Below are positions 57,375-64,000 of a stretch of 64,000 bases of DNA, piece by piece (position 1 is the stretch's first letter; every line of letters starts with the position of its first letter). Origin of the DNA: Anderseniella sp963700735 (GTDB lineage: Bacteria; Pseudomonadota; Alphaproteobacteria; Rhizobiales; Aestuariivirgaceae); contig CAVOYR010000005.1 in assembly GCA_963700735.1 (NCBI GenBank), positions 62,001-126,000 on the forward strand, read 5' to 3'. The notes under the pieces are model-generated. The model was not told the origin of the DNA. It did no database searches and was given only the letters and a program-made list of their open reading frames with translations. The position numbers and the translations under genes were made by a program.

Positions 57375-57455
57375 GAGCCGGGATGTACACAGATGGCAAC
57401 CATCCCGCAATATGCCACTGGCGCGCAGTCAGGACGGCATGTAAAAGCCCTTCAC

Positions 57456-58082
57456 ATGAGTTGGCACAAGAAACCCCGCGGCAGCTACCACCACGGCAAC
57501 CTGCGTGAAGCGCTCGTGGCGGCAGCCCTCGACCTAATCGGCTCCAAGGGCACCGGCGGCTTCACCTTTGCCGAGGCCGCACGCCATGCCGGCGTCAGTG
57601 CCGCTGCCCCCTACCGACACTATGAAAACCGCGAGGCCCTGCTGGCGGACGTGGCAACGCAAGGCTTCGTGGCGTTCGGCGAGGCCATGACCGGGGCACA
57701 TGCGGCCTCTGCCAGGTCGGAGGTCGACCGGCTGAAGGCAATGGGGCGCGCCTACCTTGGCTTTGCGCGCGACAACCCGGCGTATTATTCGGCGATGTTT
57801 GAATCCGGGTTGAATTTTTCCGACCATCCGGACCTCCGAACGGCAGCTGATGCGACGTTTGCAAGCCTGCGACAGGCAGTCGAACGGCTGATCGAGACAA
57901 TGCCGGCGGAGCGCAAACCACCTGCCATGATGGTGACATTGCACATCTGGGCGGTCAGCCACGGCATCGCCTCGCTGTTCGGGCGCGGCGACGGCGCGGC
58001 TTTCAAGCAACCGATTTCGGCAGAAGAACTGCTTGAATCCCATATGCTTGTGTATCTGTCCGGCCTCGGCATCACCGCCTGA
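57456..58082 (+). CDS. TetR/AcrR-family transcriptional regulator
   Basis: This 208-residue regulator has an N-terminal helix-turn-helix (HHGNLREALVAAALDLIG, then FTFAEAARHAGVSAAAPYRHYENREALLADVA) and a larger helical ligand domain of the TetR_C_33-like type. It probably represses genes near itself; the adjacent divergent crcB operon and the downstream DUF2852 gene are the first candidates. The frame opens at 57393 and overlaps crcB; the ATG at 57456 is chosen. The ligand is unknown. Confidence 0.9.
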   Translation: MSWHKKPRGSYHHGNLREALVAAALDLIGSKGTGGFTFAEAARHAGVSAAAPYRHYENREALLADVATQGFVAFGEAMTGAHAASARSEVDRLKAMGRAYLGFARDNPAYYSAMFESGLNFSDHPDLRTAADATFASLRQAVERLIETMPAERKPPAMMVTLHIWAVSHGIASLFGRGDGAAFKQPISAEELLESHMLVYLSGLGITA

Positions 58083-58163
58083 ACTGCAAAAATTTATAGG
58101 TCCCCGCTTGACTCCGCAGCTTGCTGTTGCCAACTATGTGAATGTGAATAACATTAACATACG

Positions 58164-58637
58164 ATGGAAAGGCAAGACATGACTGCCCTCGTTGAACGCA
58201 TGGACACCTACGGCAAAGGCGCATGGATTGCGCTGATGGTGGTGTCCTTCGTGGTCTTCTGGCCACTCGGACTTGCAATTCTCGGATACATGATGTGGAG
58301 CGGACGAATGGGATGCTGGAGCAAGGCCAAGGTCGCTGGCCTCAATAGCGGCAAGAACTTTACCAACATGGGTGGCACGCCTGGCCGCTGGTACCGTGGT
58401 GGTGCCGCGTTCAAGCCATCCGGCAATCGCGCCTTTGACGACTACCGCGAAGACACCCTTCGCCGGCTGGAAGATGAATACCAGGAATTCCAGGCCTTCC
58501 TCGACAAGTTGCGCCATGCCCGCGACAAGGCGGAATTCGACCAGTTCATGGCCGACCGCACAAAACGCGCCGATGCGTCGGACGTTGAGGATGAAGCACC
58601 GAAGGAAACCGGCAACGGCGACAAGCCGCTGGCCTGA
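58164..58637 (+). CDS. DUF2852 family membrane protein
   Basis: This 157-residue protein has one N-terminal membrane helix (about residues 18-43, WIALMVVSFVVFWPLGLAI). A soluble, charged C-terminal part follows, with a coiled-coil-like stretch (REDTLRRLEDEYQEFQAFLD). This is typical DUF2852, an alphaproteobacterial family of unknown function. An ATG at 58179 is a second possible start. Expression may be linked to the TetR gene, 81 bases upstream on the same strand. Confidence 0.85.
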   Translation: MERQDMTALVERMDTYGKGAWIALMVVSFVVFWPLGLAILGYMMWSGRMGCWSKAKVAGLNSGKNFTNMGGTPGRWYRGGAAFKPSGNRAFDDYREDTLRRLEDEYQEFQAFLDKLRHARDKAEFDQFMADRTKRADASDVEDEAPKETGNGDKPLA

Positions 58638-58658
58638 GGTTTCAAACGCAAGTTCTGT

Positions 58659-58710
58659 GTCCCGGACCTGTTCCGGGACCCAGACTGGGCCCCGGCACGA
58701 AGGCCGGGGC
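58659..58710. repeat. Two intergenic palindromes before creatinase
   Basis: GTCCCGGA (58659-58666) pairs with TCCGGGAC (58672-58679), and GCCCCGGC (58689-58696) pairs with GCCGGGGC (58703-58710). The second is the ..CGGC-loop-GCCG.. type seen again at 60.2-60.4 kb. Neither has a T tract. They look like copies of a dispersed intergenic repeat. The rest of the gap to 58935 shows nothing else I would defend. Confidence 0.7.
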
Positions 58711-58935
58711 ACACGTTCCAAGAATGCCCCACCCGAACGCCGTCACCCGATTGACTTCCCGTCCACTTCTGGTAATCCAGAACCCGTGCCGGTTCAGCGA
58801 TGGCGTCGCTGAGTTGATCCCGGCAGCAGGACCTCGCAAGGGTCCGATTGTAGCGCCCTGTACGCCGGGGTGTTGCGTTCGGGCATGCGCGGGTCAGCAC
58901 CTCCAGTGTCCGGACACCCACATTGGAGACGCCAC

Positions 58936-60168
58936 ATGCTCAAGAAATCACCGGCCACCGCCACACGCCCCGACCATTTCCGCTTCCACAATGGCGAGAA
59001 GGCCAGCCTGCCCTTCAGCAGCAAGGAATATGACCGCCGCCTGAAAGGCCTGCGCGCCATCATGAGCCGCATGGACATTCCCGCCGTGGTGATGACGTCG
59101 ATGCACAACATCGCCTACTATTCCGGCTTCCTGTACTGCAGCTTCGGCCGGCCCTATGCCTGCGTCGTCACGCATGACACCTGCATCACCGTGTCGGCCA
59201 ACATCGATGCCGGCCAGCCCTGGCGCCGGTCACATGGCGACAACATCACCTATACCGACTGGCAGCGCGACAACTTCTGGCGCGCCGTGCGCGAGGCCTG
59301 CGGCAGCGCCGGCCGCATCGGCATCGAGGCCGACCACCTGACGCTGGCCCAGCGCGACAAGGCCACCGCGTTCCTGGGCTGCCCGGACTTCGTGGACATC
59401 GCCAAGGAAACCATGAAGCAGCGCATGGTGAAGTCGGCCGAAGAGATCAGGCTGATCAAGTCCGGCGCCAAGGTCGCTGATATCGGCGGCTATGCCATCC
59501 GCGACGCCATCAAGGTGGGCGCGCGCGAGATCGACATTGCCATGGCCGGCCGCGATGCCATGGAACTGGCCATCGCCGAGCGTCACCCGGATAGCGAGAT
59601 GCGCGACACCTGGGTGTGGTTCCAGTCCGGGCTGAACACCGACGGCGCGCACAACCCGGTCACCATGCGCAAGCTCGTCAAGGGCGATATCCTGTCGCTC
59701 AACACCTTCCCGATGATCTCGGGCTACTACACCGCGCTGGAGCGCACGCTGTTCATCGGTGAACCGACCAAGGCCGAGCGCCGCCTGTGGGAGGTCAACG
59801 TGGCCGCTCATGAGCTGGGCATCTCGCTGATCAAGCCGGGTGCTACGTGTTCCGGCATCACGGCGGAGATCAACCGGTTCTTCGAGCAGGAAAACGTGCT
59901 GCAGTACCGCACCTTCGGCTACGGCCACTCGTTCGGCATCCTGTCGCATTATTATGGCCGCGAGGCGGGCCTTGAGCTGCGCGAGGACATCGACACGGTG
60001 CTGGAACCCGGCATGGTTGTGTCGATGGAACCGATGCTCACCGTGCCGGAAGGCAAGCCTGGCGCCGGTGGTTATCGCGAGCACGACATCCTGGTCATTG
60101 GCAAGAACGGCGTCGAAAACATCACCGGCTTCCCGTACGGGCCTGGGCACAACATCGTCGCGGCGTAA
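58936..60168 (+). CDS. Creatinase (creatine amidinohydrolase)
   Basis: This 410-residue enzyme of the M24 pita-bread fold splits creatine to sarcosine and urea. The sequence follows Pseudomonas creatinase throughout: HNIAYYSGFLYCSFGRPYA, TWVWFQSGLNTDGAHNPVT with the catalytic His, YYTALERTLF, RTFGYGHSFGILSHYYG, and the acidic end PGAGGYREHDILV. The identity is strong enough to prefer it over prolidase or aminopeptidase P. The frame opens at 58870; the ATG at 58936 is chosen. No creatininase or sarcosine oxidase gene is next to it. Confidence 0.9.
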   Translation: MLKKSPATATRPDHFRFHNGEKASLPFSSKEYDRRLKGLRAIMSRMDIPAVVMTSMHNIAYYSGFLYCSFGRPYACVVTHDTCITVSANIDAGQPWRRSHGDNITYTDWQRDNFWRAVREACGSAGRIGIEADHLTLAQRDKATAFLGCPDFVDIAKETMKQRMVKSAEEIRLIKSGAKVADIGGYAIRDAIKVGAREIDIAMAGRDAMELAIAERHPDSEMRDTWVWFQSGLNTDGAHNPVTMRKLVKGDILSLNTFPMISGYYTALERTLFIGEPTKAERRLWEVNVAAHELGISLIKPGATCSGITAEINRFFEQENVLQYRTFGYGHSFGILSHYYGREAGLELREDIDTVLEPGMVVSMEPMLTVPEGKPGAGGYREHDILVIGKNGVENITGFPYGPGHNIVAA

Positions 60169-60202
60169 GTTGCTCGCCTGCAATCTCCCGGCTTGCTTCC
60201 AA

Positions 60203-60426
60203 CCTGTCATCCCCCGGCTTGACCGGGGGATGACAGGAGAGTGAAGGCCGGGAAACGACAGGTTCAACTTGCCCGTCATTCCGGCGAAGGCCGGAATCCA
60301 ATGCTCGGGCGCATTAATCGCAGATGTGGTTGATGAACCCCGGCCTTCGCCGGGGTGACGAATTGAGGGACGCTTTGCCGAGCCGCGCCACCCTCACCCC
60401 AGCCCTCTCCCGCCAGCGGGAGAGGG
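60203..60426. repeat. Cluster of four intergenic palindromic repeats
   Basis: Four different hairpins lie in this gap of 323 bases between creatinase and rarA. There is a perfect 15-base-pair stem at 60203-60217 with 60223-60237. ATTCCGG/CCGGAAT pairs at 60278-60284 with 60291-60297. ACCCCGG/CCGGGGT pairs at 60337-60343 with 60350-60356. A ten-base-pair stem CCCTCTCCCG/CGGGAGAGGG lies at 60403-60412 with 60417-60426. Their consensus resembles short dispersed repeats of alphaproteobacterial genomes. They may act as terminators for the convergent genes. Confidence 0.8.
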
Positions 60427-60491
60427 AGAACACAGCGGCAGCGGTGGGAGGGTAAAGGCATTGACCATGCCAAGGCGTCGCAATTTGCAGC

Positions 60492-61808
60492 TCACCCCTC
60501 GCCGCGTTGCTTGCGCAGCTCCGCCCACCAGTCCAGCCGCTTGCGGATTTCGCGTTCGAAGCCCCGGTCGGGCGGATCGTAGTATTGCTCGCGGCCCATG
60601 TCGGGTGGGAAGTAGTTCTGGCCCGAAAAACTGTCCGGCTGGTCCGGGTCGTACTTGTAGCCCGCGCCGTACTCCTGCTCCTTCATCATCTTCGTTGGCG
60701 CATTGAGGATGATCTTGGGCGGCATCACCGAGCCGGTTTCCTTGGCCCGGCGCAGGGCGGCCTTCCAGGCGGTATAGACGCCGATCGATTTCGGTGCCGT
60801 CGCGAGATAGACACACGCCTGCGCCAGCGCCAGTTCGCCTTCCGGCGAACCGAGAAAGTCATAGGTGTCCTTGGCCGCCATGGCCTGCACGATGGCCTGC
60901 GGATCGGCCAGGCCAATGTCCTCGTTGGCCATGCGCACCAGCCGCCGGGCGATGAACAGCGGGTCCTCGCCAGCCACCAGCATGCGCGCCAGCCAGTACA
61001 GCGCGGCATCGGGGTCCGACCCGCGCACCGACTTGTGCAGGGCCGAGATGAGGTTGTAGTGGCCCTCCGCCGCCTTGTCATAAACGGGCACACGGCGCTG
61101 GATCGTCTCGGCCAGTTCAATCGGGCCAAGCGGCTCTGAAGCCGGTTTAACGACGGCGAACAAGTCCTCGACAAGATTGAGGAAATAACGCCCGTCCCCG
61201 TCCGCCATCGCGAACATCTGCTCGCGCGCATCCGCCTTGACCGGCAGGGAGCGGCCTTCGGCCTGCTCGGCGCGGCCCAGCAGCCCGGCCATGGCGGCAG
61301 CATCCAGCCGGTTCAGCGTCAGCACCTTGGCGCGCGACAGCACGGCGGCGTTCAGCTCAAACGACGGGTTTTCCGTGGTCGCCCCGACCAGGGTGATGGT
61401 GCCGTCCTCCATCCAGGGCAGGAACGAGTCCTGCTGCGCCTTGTTGAAGCGGTGAATCTCGTCGACGAACAGCAGCGTTCCCTGCCCGCGATCCGTGCGG
61501 CGCACGCGCGCGGCCTCGAACACCTTCTTCAGGTCCGCGACACCTGAATGAATGGCCGAGATCTGCTCGAAGTGCAGCCCTGCCTCGCCTGCCAGCAGCC
61601 GCGCGATGGTGGTCTTGCCGGTGCCGGGTGGCCCCCACAGGATCATCGAGGTGATCCGCCCCGAGGCAATCATGCGCGCAATCAGGCCATTGGCCCCGGT
61701 CAGGTGCTCCTGGCCGACCACCTCTGCCAGCGTCGCCGGCCGCAACCGGTCAGCGAGGGGACGTGGCGCGGAGGCCTCCAGACCGGCAGCTTCGAACAGG
61801 GAGCTCAT
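60492..61808 (-). CDS. rarA: Replication-associated recombination protein A (RarA/MgsA)
   Basis: This 438-residue AAA+ ATPase acts at stalled forks, related to clamp loaders and to eukaryotic WRNIP1. It shows Walker A GPPGTGKTTIARLL at about residues 59-72, Walker B LLFVDEIHRFNKAQQD and the sensor region TTENPSFELN. The C-terminal tetramerisation part has the conserved YKYDPD and QNYFPPDMG motifs. The gene overlaps nothing and begins 12 bases after the DegP-like gene on the same strand, an arrangement seen in other alphaproteobacteria. Confidence 0.94.
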   Translation of the reverse strand: MSSLFEAAGLEASAPRPLADRLRPATLAEVVGQEHLTGANGLIARMIASGRITSMILWGPPGTGKTTIARLLAGEAGLHFEQISAIHSGVADLKKVFEAARVRRTDRGQGTLLFVDEIHRFNKAQQDSFLPWMEDGTITLVGATTENPSFELNAAVLSRAKVLTLNRLDAAAMAGLLGRAEQAEGRSLPVKADAREQMFAMADGDGRYFLNLVEDLFAVVKPASEPLGPIELAETIQRRVPVYDKAAEGHYNLISALHKSVRGSDPDAALYWLARMLVAGEDPLFIARRLVRMANEDIGLADPQAIVQAMAAKDTYDFLGSPEGELALAQACVYLATAPKSIGVYTAWKAALRRAKETGSVMPPKIILNAPTKMMKEQEYGAGYKYDPDQPDSFSGQNYFPPDMGREQYYDPPDRGFEREIRKRLDWWAELRKQRGEG

Positions 61809-61820
61809 GATGGTTCCAGG

Positions 61821-63233
61821 TCACCCCCCGAAGCTGCGGCGGATCAACTGGCCCTTGCGCATGATGGCGATGTCCCAATAGCCCAGCCGGTCGTTCAGTG
61901 CAGTGGCGAGCTCTTCGACAGTGGCCGGGCGGTGATCATTGAGTTCGACGATCACGTCGCCCCGGTTGAAGCCGTAGCGCCGGCCGATGGACTTGCCGGG
62001 ATCGGAAACCACCACCCCGGCGGCGGAAGTCGGCAAGCCCAGTTCGTCCGCCACAGCGGGCGAGATGTTCATCACTTCCAGTCCGGTGAACGGCGAACGC
62101 CCGCCAATCGTGGTGGTGTTGCGCGGCGGGTCTTCGGGGGCGGCTGCAAGGTTGAGGCCGGTGCTGAACTGCTTGCGCTTGCGCTGGAAGATGACGGTGG
62201 CCTTCTTGCCTACGCCGAGCGTTGCCAGGCGGAAGTTGAATTCCTGGGCATTTGCCAGATCGCGGTCGTCGAGCTTGACGATCACATCTCCCTGCTTGAG
62301 ACCCGCCGCCTTGAGGGGGCTCTGCGGATGCAGGTTCGCCACCAGTGCACCCTTTGGCCGTTCAAGCCCCAGTGCGCCGGCAAGGTCGGCCGTTACGTCC
62401 TGCAGGTCCGCCCCCACCCACGGCCGCACCACGCGGGTTGCACCGCTCAACGACTGTTCGATGACCGAGCGCACCATGTTGACAGGGATGGCAAAGCCGA
62501 TGCCGTTCGACCCGCCGGAGCGCGAGAAGATGGCGGTGTTGATGCCCAGCAGGCGGCCGCTCATGTCCACAAGTGCGCCGCCGGAATTGCCGGGGTTGAT
62601 GGCTGCATCGGTCTGGATGAAGAACTGGTACGACGACACGCCAACGCGGGTGCGTGCCAGCGCCGACACGATGCCGCTGGTCACGGTCTGGCCGACACCG
62701 AACGGGTTGCCGATAGCGAGCACCAGGTCACCTACTTCGATGGCGTCACTGTCGCCCAGCGGCAGCGGCACCAGTTCGTCGCCTTCCGGCTTGATGCGCA
62801 GTACGGCCAGGTCTGTGCGTTCGTCCTTGAGGATCAGTTCGGCGTCATACTCGCGGTTGTCGTTCAGCACCACGCGGATCTCGCTGCCTTCACCGATGAC
62901 GTGGTTGTTGGTGACGACGATCCCGGAGCTGTCGACGATCACGCCGGAGCCCAGCGAGTTCTGCGCGCGCTGGCGCGGGCGGCCACCGAACAGTTCATCG
63001 CCGAAGAACCGGCGGAAAAACGGGTCGGCGCCGAAGGGCGAGCGCTGCTGCTGCGACTGCACGATGCGCTTGGCGTAGACGTTGACCACGCTGGGTGCGG
63101 TGTTGCGTACGATGGGCGCAAACGACATGGATATTTCGGCGCGCGATTGCGGAACCTGCTGGGCGGTTGCCGCCGGTGCCGCCAGCGCCAGTGCCAGGGC
63201 AAAAACGGACAATATCAAACGGTTCATTTTCAT
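61821..63233 (-). CDS. degP: DegP/DegQ-type periplasmic serine protease
   Basis: This 470-residue Do-family trypsin-like protease has two PDZ domains. It begins with a signal peptide (MKMNRLILSVFALALALAAPAA's first part, about residues 1-24). The catalytic triad is visible as His111 in TNNHVIG, Asp141 in RTDLAVL and Ser217 in NPGNSGGAL. PDZ1 (about 280-370) and PDZ2 (about 385-465) follow. It degrades misfolded envelope proteins. The frame opens at 63344; the ATG at 63233 is chosen as it gives the signal peptide and has AGAGGA upstream. Which of the degP/degQ/mucD names applies cannot be decided here. Confidence 0.9.
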   Translation of the reverse strand: MKMNRLILSVFALALALAAPAATAQQVPQSRAEISMSFAPIVRNTAPSVVNVYAKRIVQSQQQRSPFGADPFFRRFFGDELFGGRPRQRAQNSLGSGVIVDSSGIVVTNNHVIGEGSEIRVVLNDNREYDAELILKDERTDLAVLRIKPEGDELVPLPLGDSDAIEVGDLVLAIGNPFGVGQTVTSGIVSALARTRVGVSSYQFFIQTDAAINPGNSGGALVDMSGRLLGINTAIFSRSGGSNGIGFAIPVNMVRSVIEQSLSGATRVVRPWVGADLQDVTADLAGALGLERPKGALVANLHPQSPLKAAGLKQGDVIVKLDDRDLANAQEFNFRLATLGVGKKATVIFQRKRKQFSTGLNLAAAPEDPPRNTTTIGGRSPFTGLEVMNISPAVADELGLPTSAAGVVVSDPGKSIGRRYGFNRGDVIVELNDHRPATVEELATALNDRLGYWDIAIMRKGQLIRRSFGG

Positions 63234-63330
63234 GGGCCGTCTCATCCTCTTCAATCGATCTGCGACTACTGGGTTGACACTATCAAGCGTTGCCGGTTTG
63301 GCCAAGGAACTAGCCCGGCAAAAGGCCAAG

Positions 63331-63771
63331 TTATCGGCGGTCAAACTTGGTGGACAGGATGATGGCAGACTTGGTGTCCACCACCCCGTCGATCAGGCCG
63401 ATCTCATCGAGCAGACCGTCAATGCGGTCGGTAGTCGCCGCGCGCAGCACGGCGATCATGTCGTATTTGCCCGACACCGTGAACAGCAGCTGCACCTGCG
63501 GCATGCGCGAGATGGCCCGGACCACGTCCTGCGTCTTGCGCGGCTCCACCGCCAACGAGACGTGGGCAAGGATGCCGGTGGTCGACAGCGCAGCGCCAAG
63601 GCGCACGCCGTACCCCGCAATGATGCCTGATGTTTCCAGCCGCTTCAGCCGGTCCTGTACTGTGGTGCGCGACACACCAAGCCGGCGCGCCAGCTCTGCC
63701 ACCGGCATGCGGGCATCTGACTGCAGCAGGGCAAGCAGTTCTTCATCCTTGGGAGTCACGGTTTCCGTCAT
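63331..63771 (-). CDS. Lrp/AsnC-family transcriptional regulator
   Basis: This 146-residue regulator has a winged helix at the N-terminus (DEELLALLQSDARMPVAELA, then VSRTTVQDRLKRLETSGII) and a RAM domain. The frame opens to 63897, but the ATG at 63771 gives a normal start (MTETVTPKDEE). The next gene starts divergently at 63899, so the regulator probably controls it. The direct repeat CGTCATATCGC (63766-63776 and 63786-63796, 20 bases apart) covers its start codon and may be its own binding site. Confidence 0.9.
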   Translation of the reverse strand: MTETVTPKDEELLALLQSDARMPVAELARRLGVSRTTVQDRLKRLETSGIIAGYGVRLGAALSTTGILAHVSLAVEPRKTQDVVRAISRMPQVQLLFTVSGKYDMIAVLRAATTDRIDGLLDEIGLIDGVVDTKSAIILSTKFDRR

Positions 63772-63898
63772 ATCGCCGCTCCATTCGTCATATCGCTGGA
63801 AATAGCACGGATCGACGTCTGATACACGGCTTTTTACCGGCATCAGTATTGAGCATTCTGATTCTACTGAATTTTTCACGCCGCTGGAGGATGCCACA

Positions 63899-64000
63899 GT
63901 GACTTTCGCTCACACCATTTCCGCACTGCCTGTGGGTCTCGACAGGACCCGCACCTACGCATCCAGCCAGCAGGTGGCCAGCCTTCCGGCCAGCGAACGC
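63899..64000 (+). CDS. Partial gene, divergent from the Lrp regulator, function not readable
   Basis: A GTG at 63899 with CTGGAGG at 63884-63890 begins a frame that stays open for 34 codons to the window edge. The short peptide starts MTFAHTISALPVGLDRTR, which is not enough to assign a family. Because it is divergent from an Lrp/AsnC gene, it is probably that regulator's amino acid-related target. Confidence 0.55.
   Translation, partial: MTFAHTISALPVGLDRTRTYASSQQVASLPASER

Noticed and set aside
57375..57455. Fluoride riboswitch ahead of crcB
   Set aside because: The region before crcB is short and overlaps the start of the divergent TetR gene; I could not find the conserved pseudoknot sequence.

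Overview
The window is chromosomal DNA from a G+C-rich alphaproteobacterium, most likely in or near the Hyphomicrobiales (Rhizobiales). Lineage clues are a divK-pleD operon, an ATP12-type F1-ATPase chaperone, a DUF1849/EipB envelope protein, a phasin, clpS-clpA, a PutA without the DNA-binding domain and with a divergent Lrp-type regulator, DUF1489, DUF2852, DUF3008 and DUF3572 proteins, and propionyl-CoA carboxylase subunits. Gene density is high, many neighbours overlap by ATGA or TGATG, and I see no prophage, insertion sequence, integron or CRISPR array.

Layout. 1-2.4 kb: the 3' end of rnr, a DUF983 protein, a Nudix hydrolase and rpmG. 2.4-2.8 kb: a strongly structured stretch between two convergent genes. 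2.8-8 kb: pleD and divK on the minus strand; on the plus strand a DUF3572 protein, a HAD hydrolase, an ROK sugar kinase and a fumarase/aspartase-family lyase. The last two are joined in one frame by a probable one-base insertion. 8-16.3 kb: dinB, a truncated haemoglobin, eipB, a D-2-hydroxyacid dehydrogenase, a RidA protein, a glycerophosphodiesterase, a FemAB/GNAT-like protein, an AT-richer orphan membrane protein and a HIT hydrolase. 16.3-24.5 kb: azlCD, clpSA, a phasin with a very clear promoter/operator, a SPOR-tailed D-Ala-D-Ala carboxypeptidase, and a coupled VWA/DnaJ pair. 24.6-32.3 kb: a cupin, a NylB-like serine hydrolase, a class V aminotransferase, putA with its Lrp regulator, panC and a small membrane protein.

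32.4-42.9 kb: DUF1489, an Mrr-like nuclease, rhodanese, an MFS transporter, an RraB-like protein, an aldo/keto reductase, an ICMT-like methyltransferase, an acetyltransferase with mgtE, tRNA-Leu(GAG), a lipB broken by two apparent one-base insertions, and a molybdopterin oxidoreductase. 42.9-53.6 kb: pccA, a DUF3008 protein, trkH, a TauD-type dioxygenase, a gamma-glutamylcyclotransferase-like protein, rimO, a YjbR protein, a Spy/CpxP-like secreted protein, a two-unit repeat protein, a second RidA protein and pccB. 53.9-57.4 kb: a minus-strand operon crcB-rluC-HAD phosphatase-ATP12 with a foreign-looking PD-(D/E)XK nuclease gene coupled at its end. 57.5-64 kb: a TetR regulator, a DUF2852 protein, creatinase, a cluster of intergenic palindromes, rarA, a DegP-type protease, an Lrp regulator and the start of a divergent gene.

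How the genes work together: most are housekeeping or central metabolism. They cover cell-cycle signalling (DivK/PleD), adaptor-mediated proteolysis (ClpS/ClpA), envelope quality control (EipB, DegP, carboxypeptidase, Spy-like), RNA turnover and modification (RNase R, RluC, RimO), propionyl-CoA carboxylation (PccA/PccB), polyhydroxyalkanoate granules (phasin), and proline and creatine breakdown. I found no convincing undescribed multi-gene system. The best leads are the structured 2.4-2.7 kb intergenic segment, the coupled nuclease gene, the two-unit repeat protein and the VWA/DnaJ pair. Three apparent one-base insertions in G/C-rich tracts, one in the kinase gene and two in lipB, raise the question of sequencing error.
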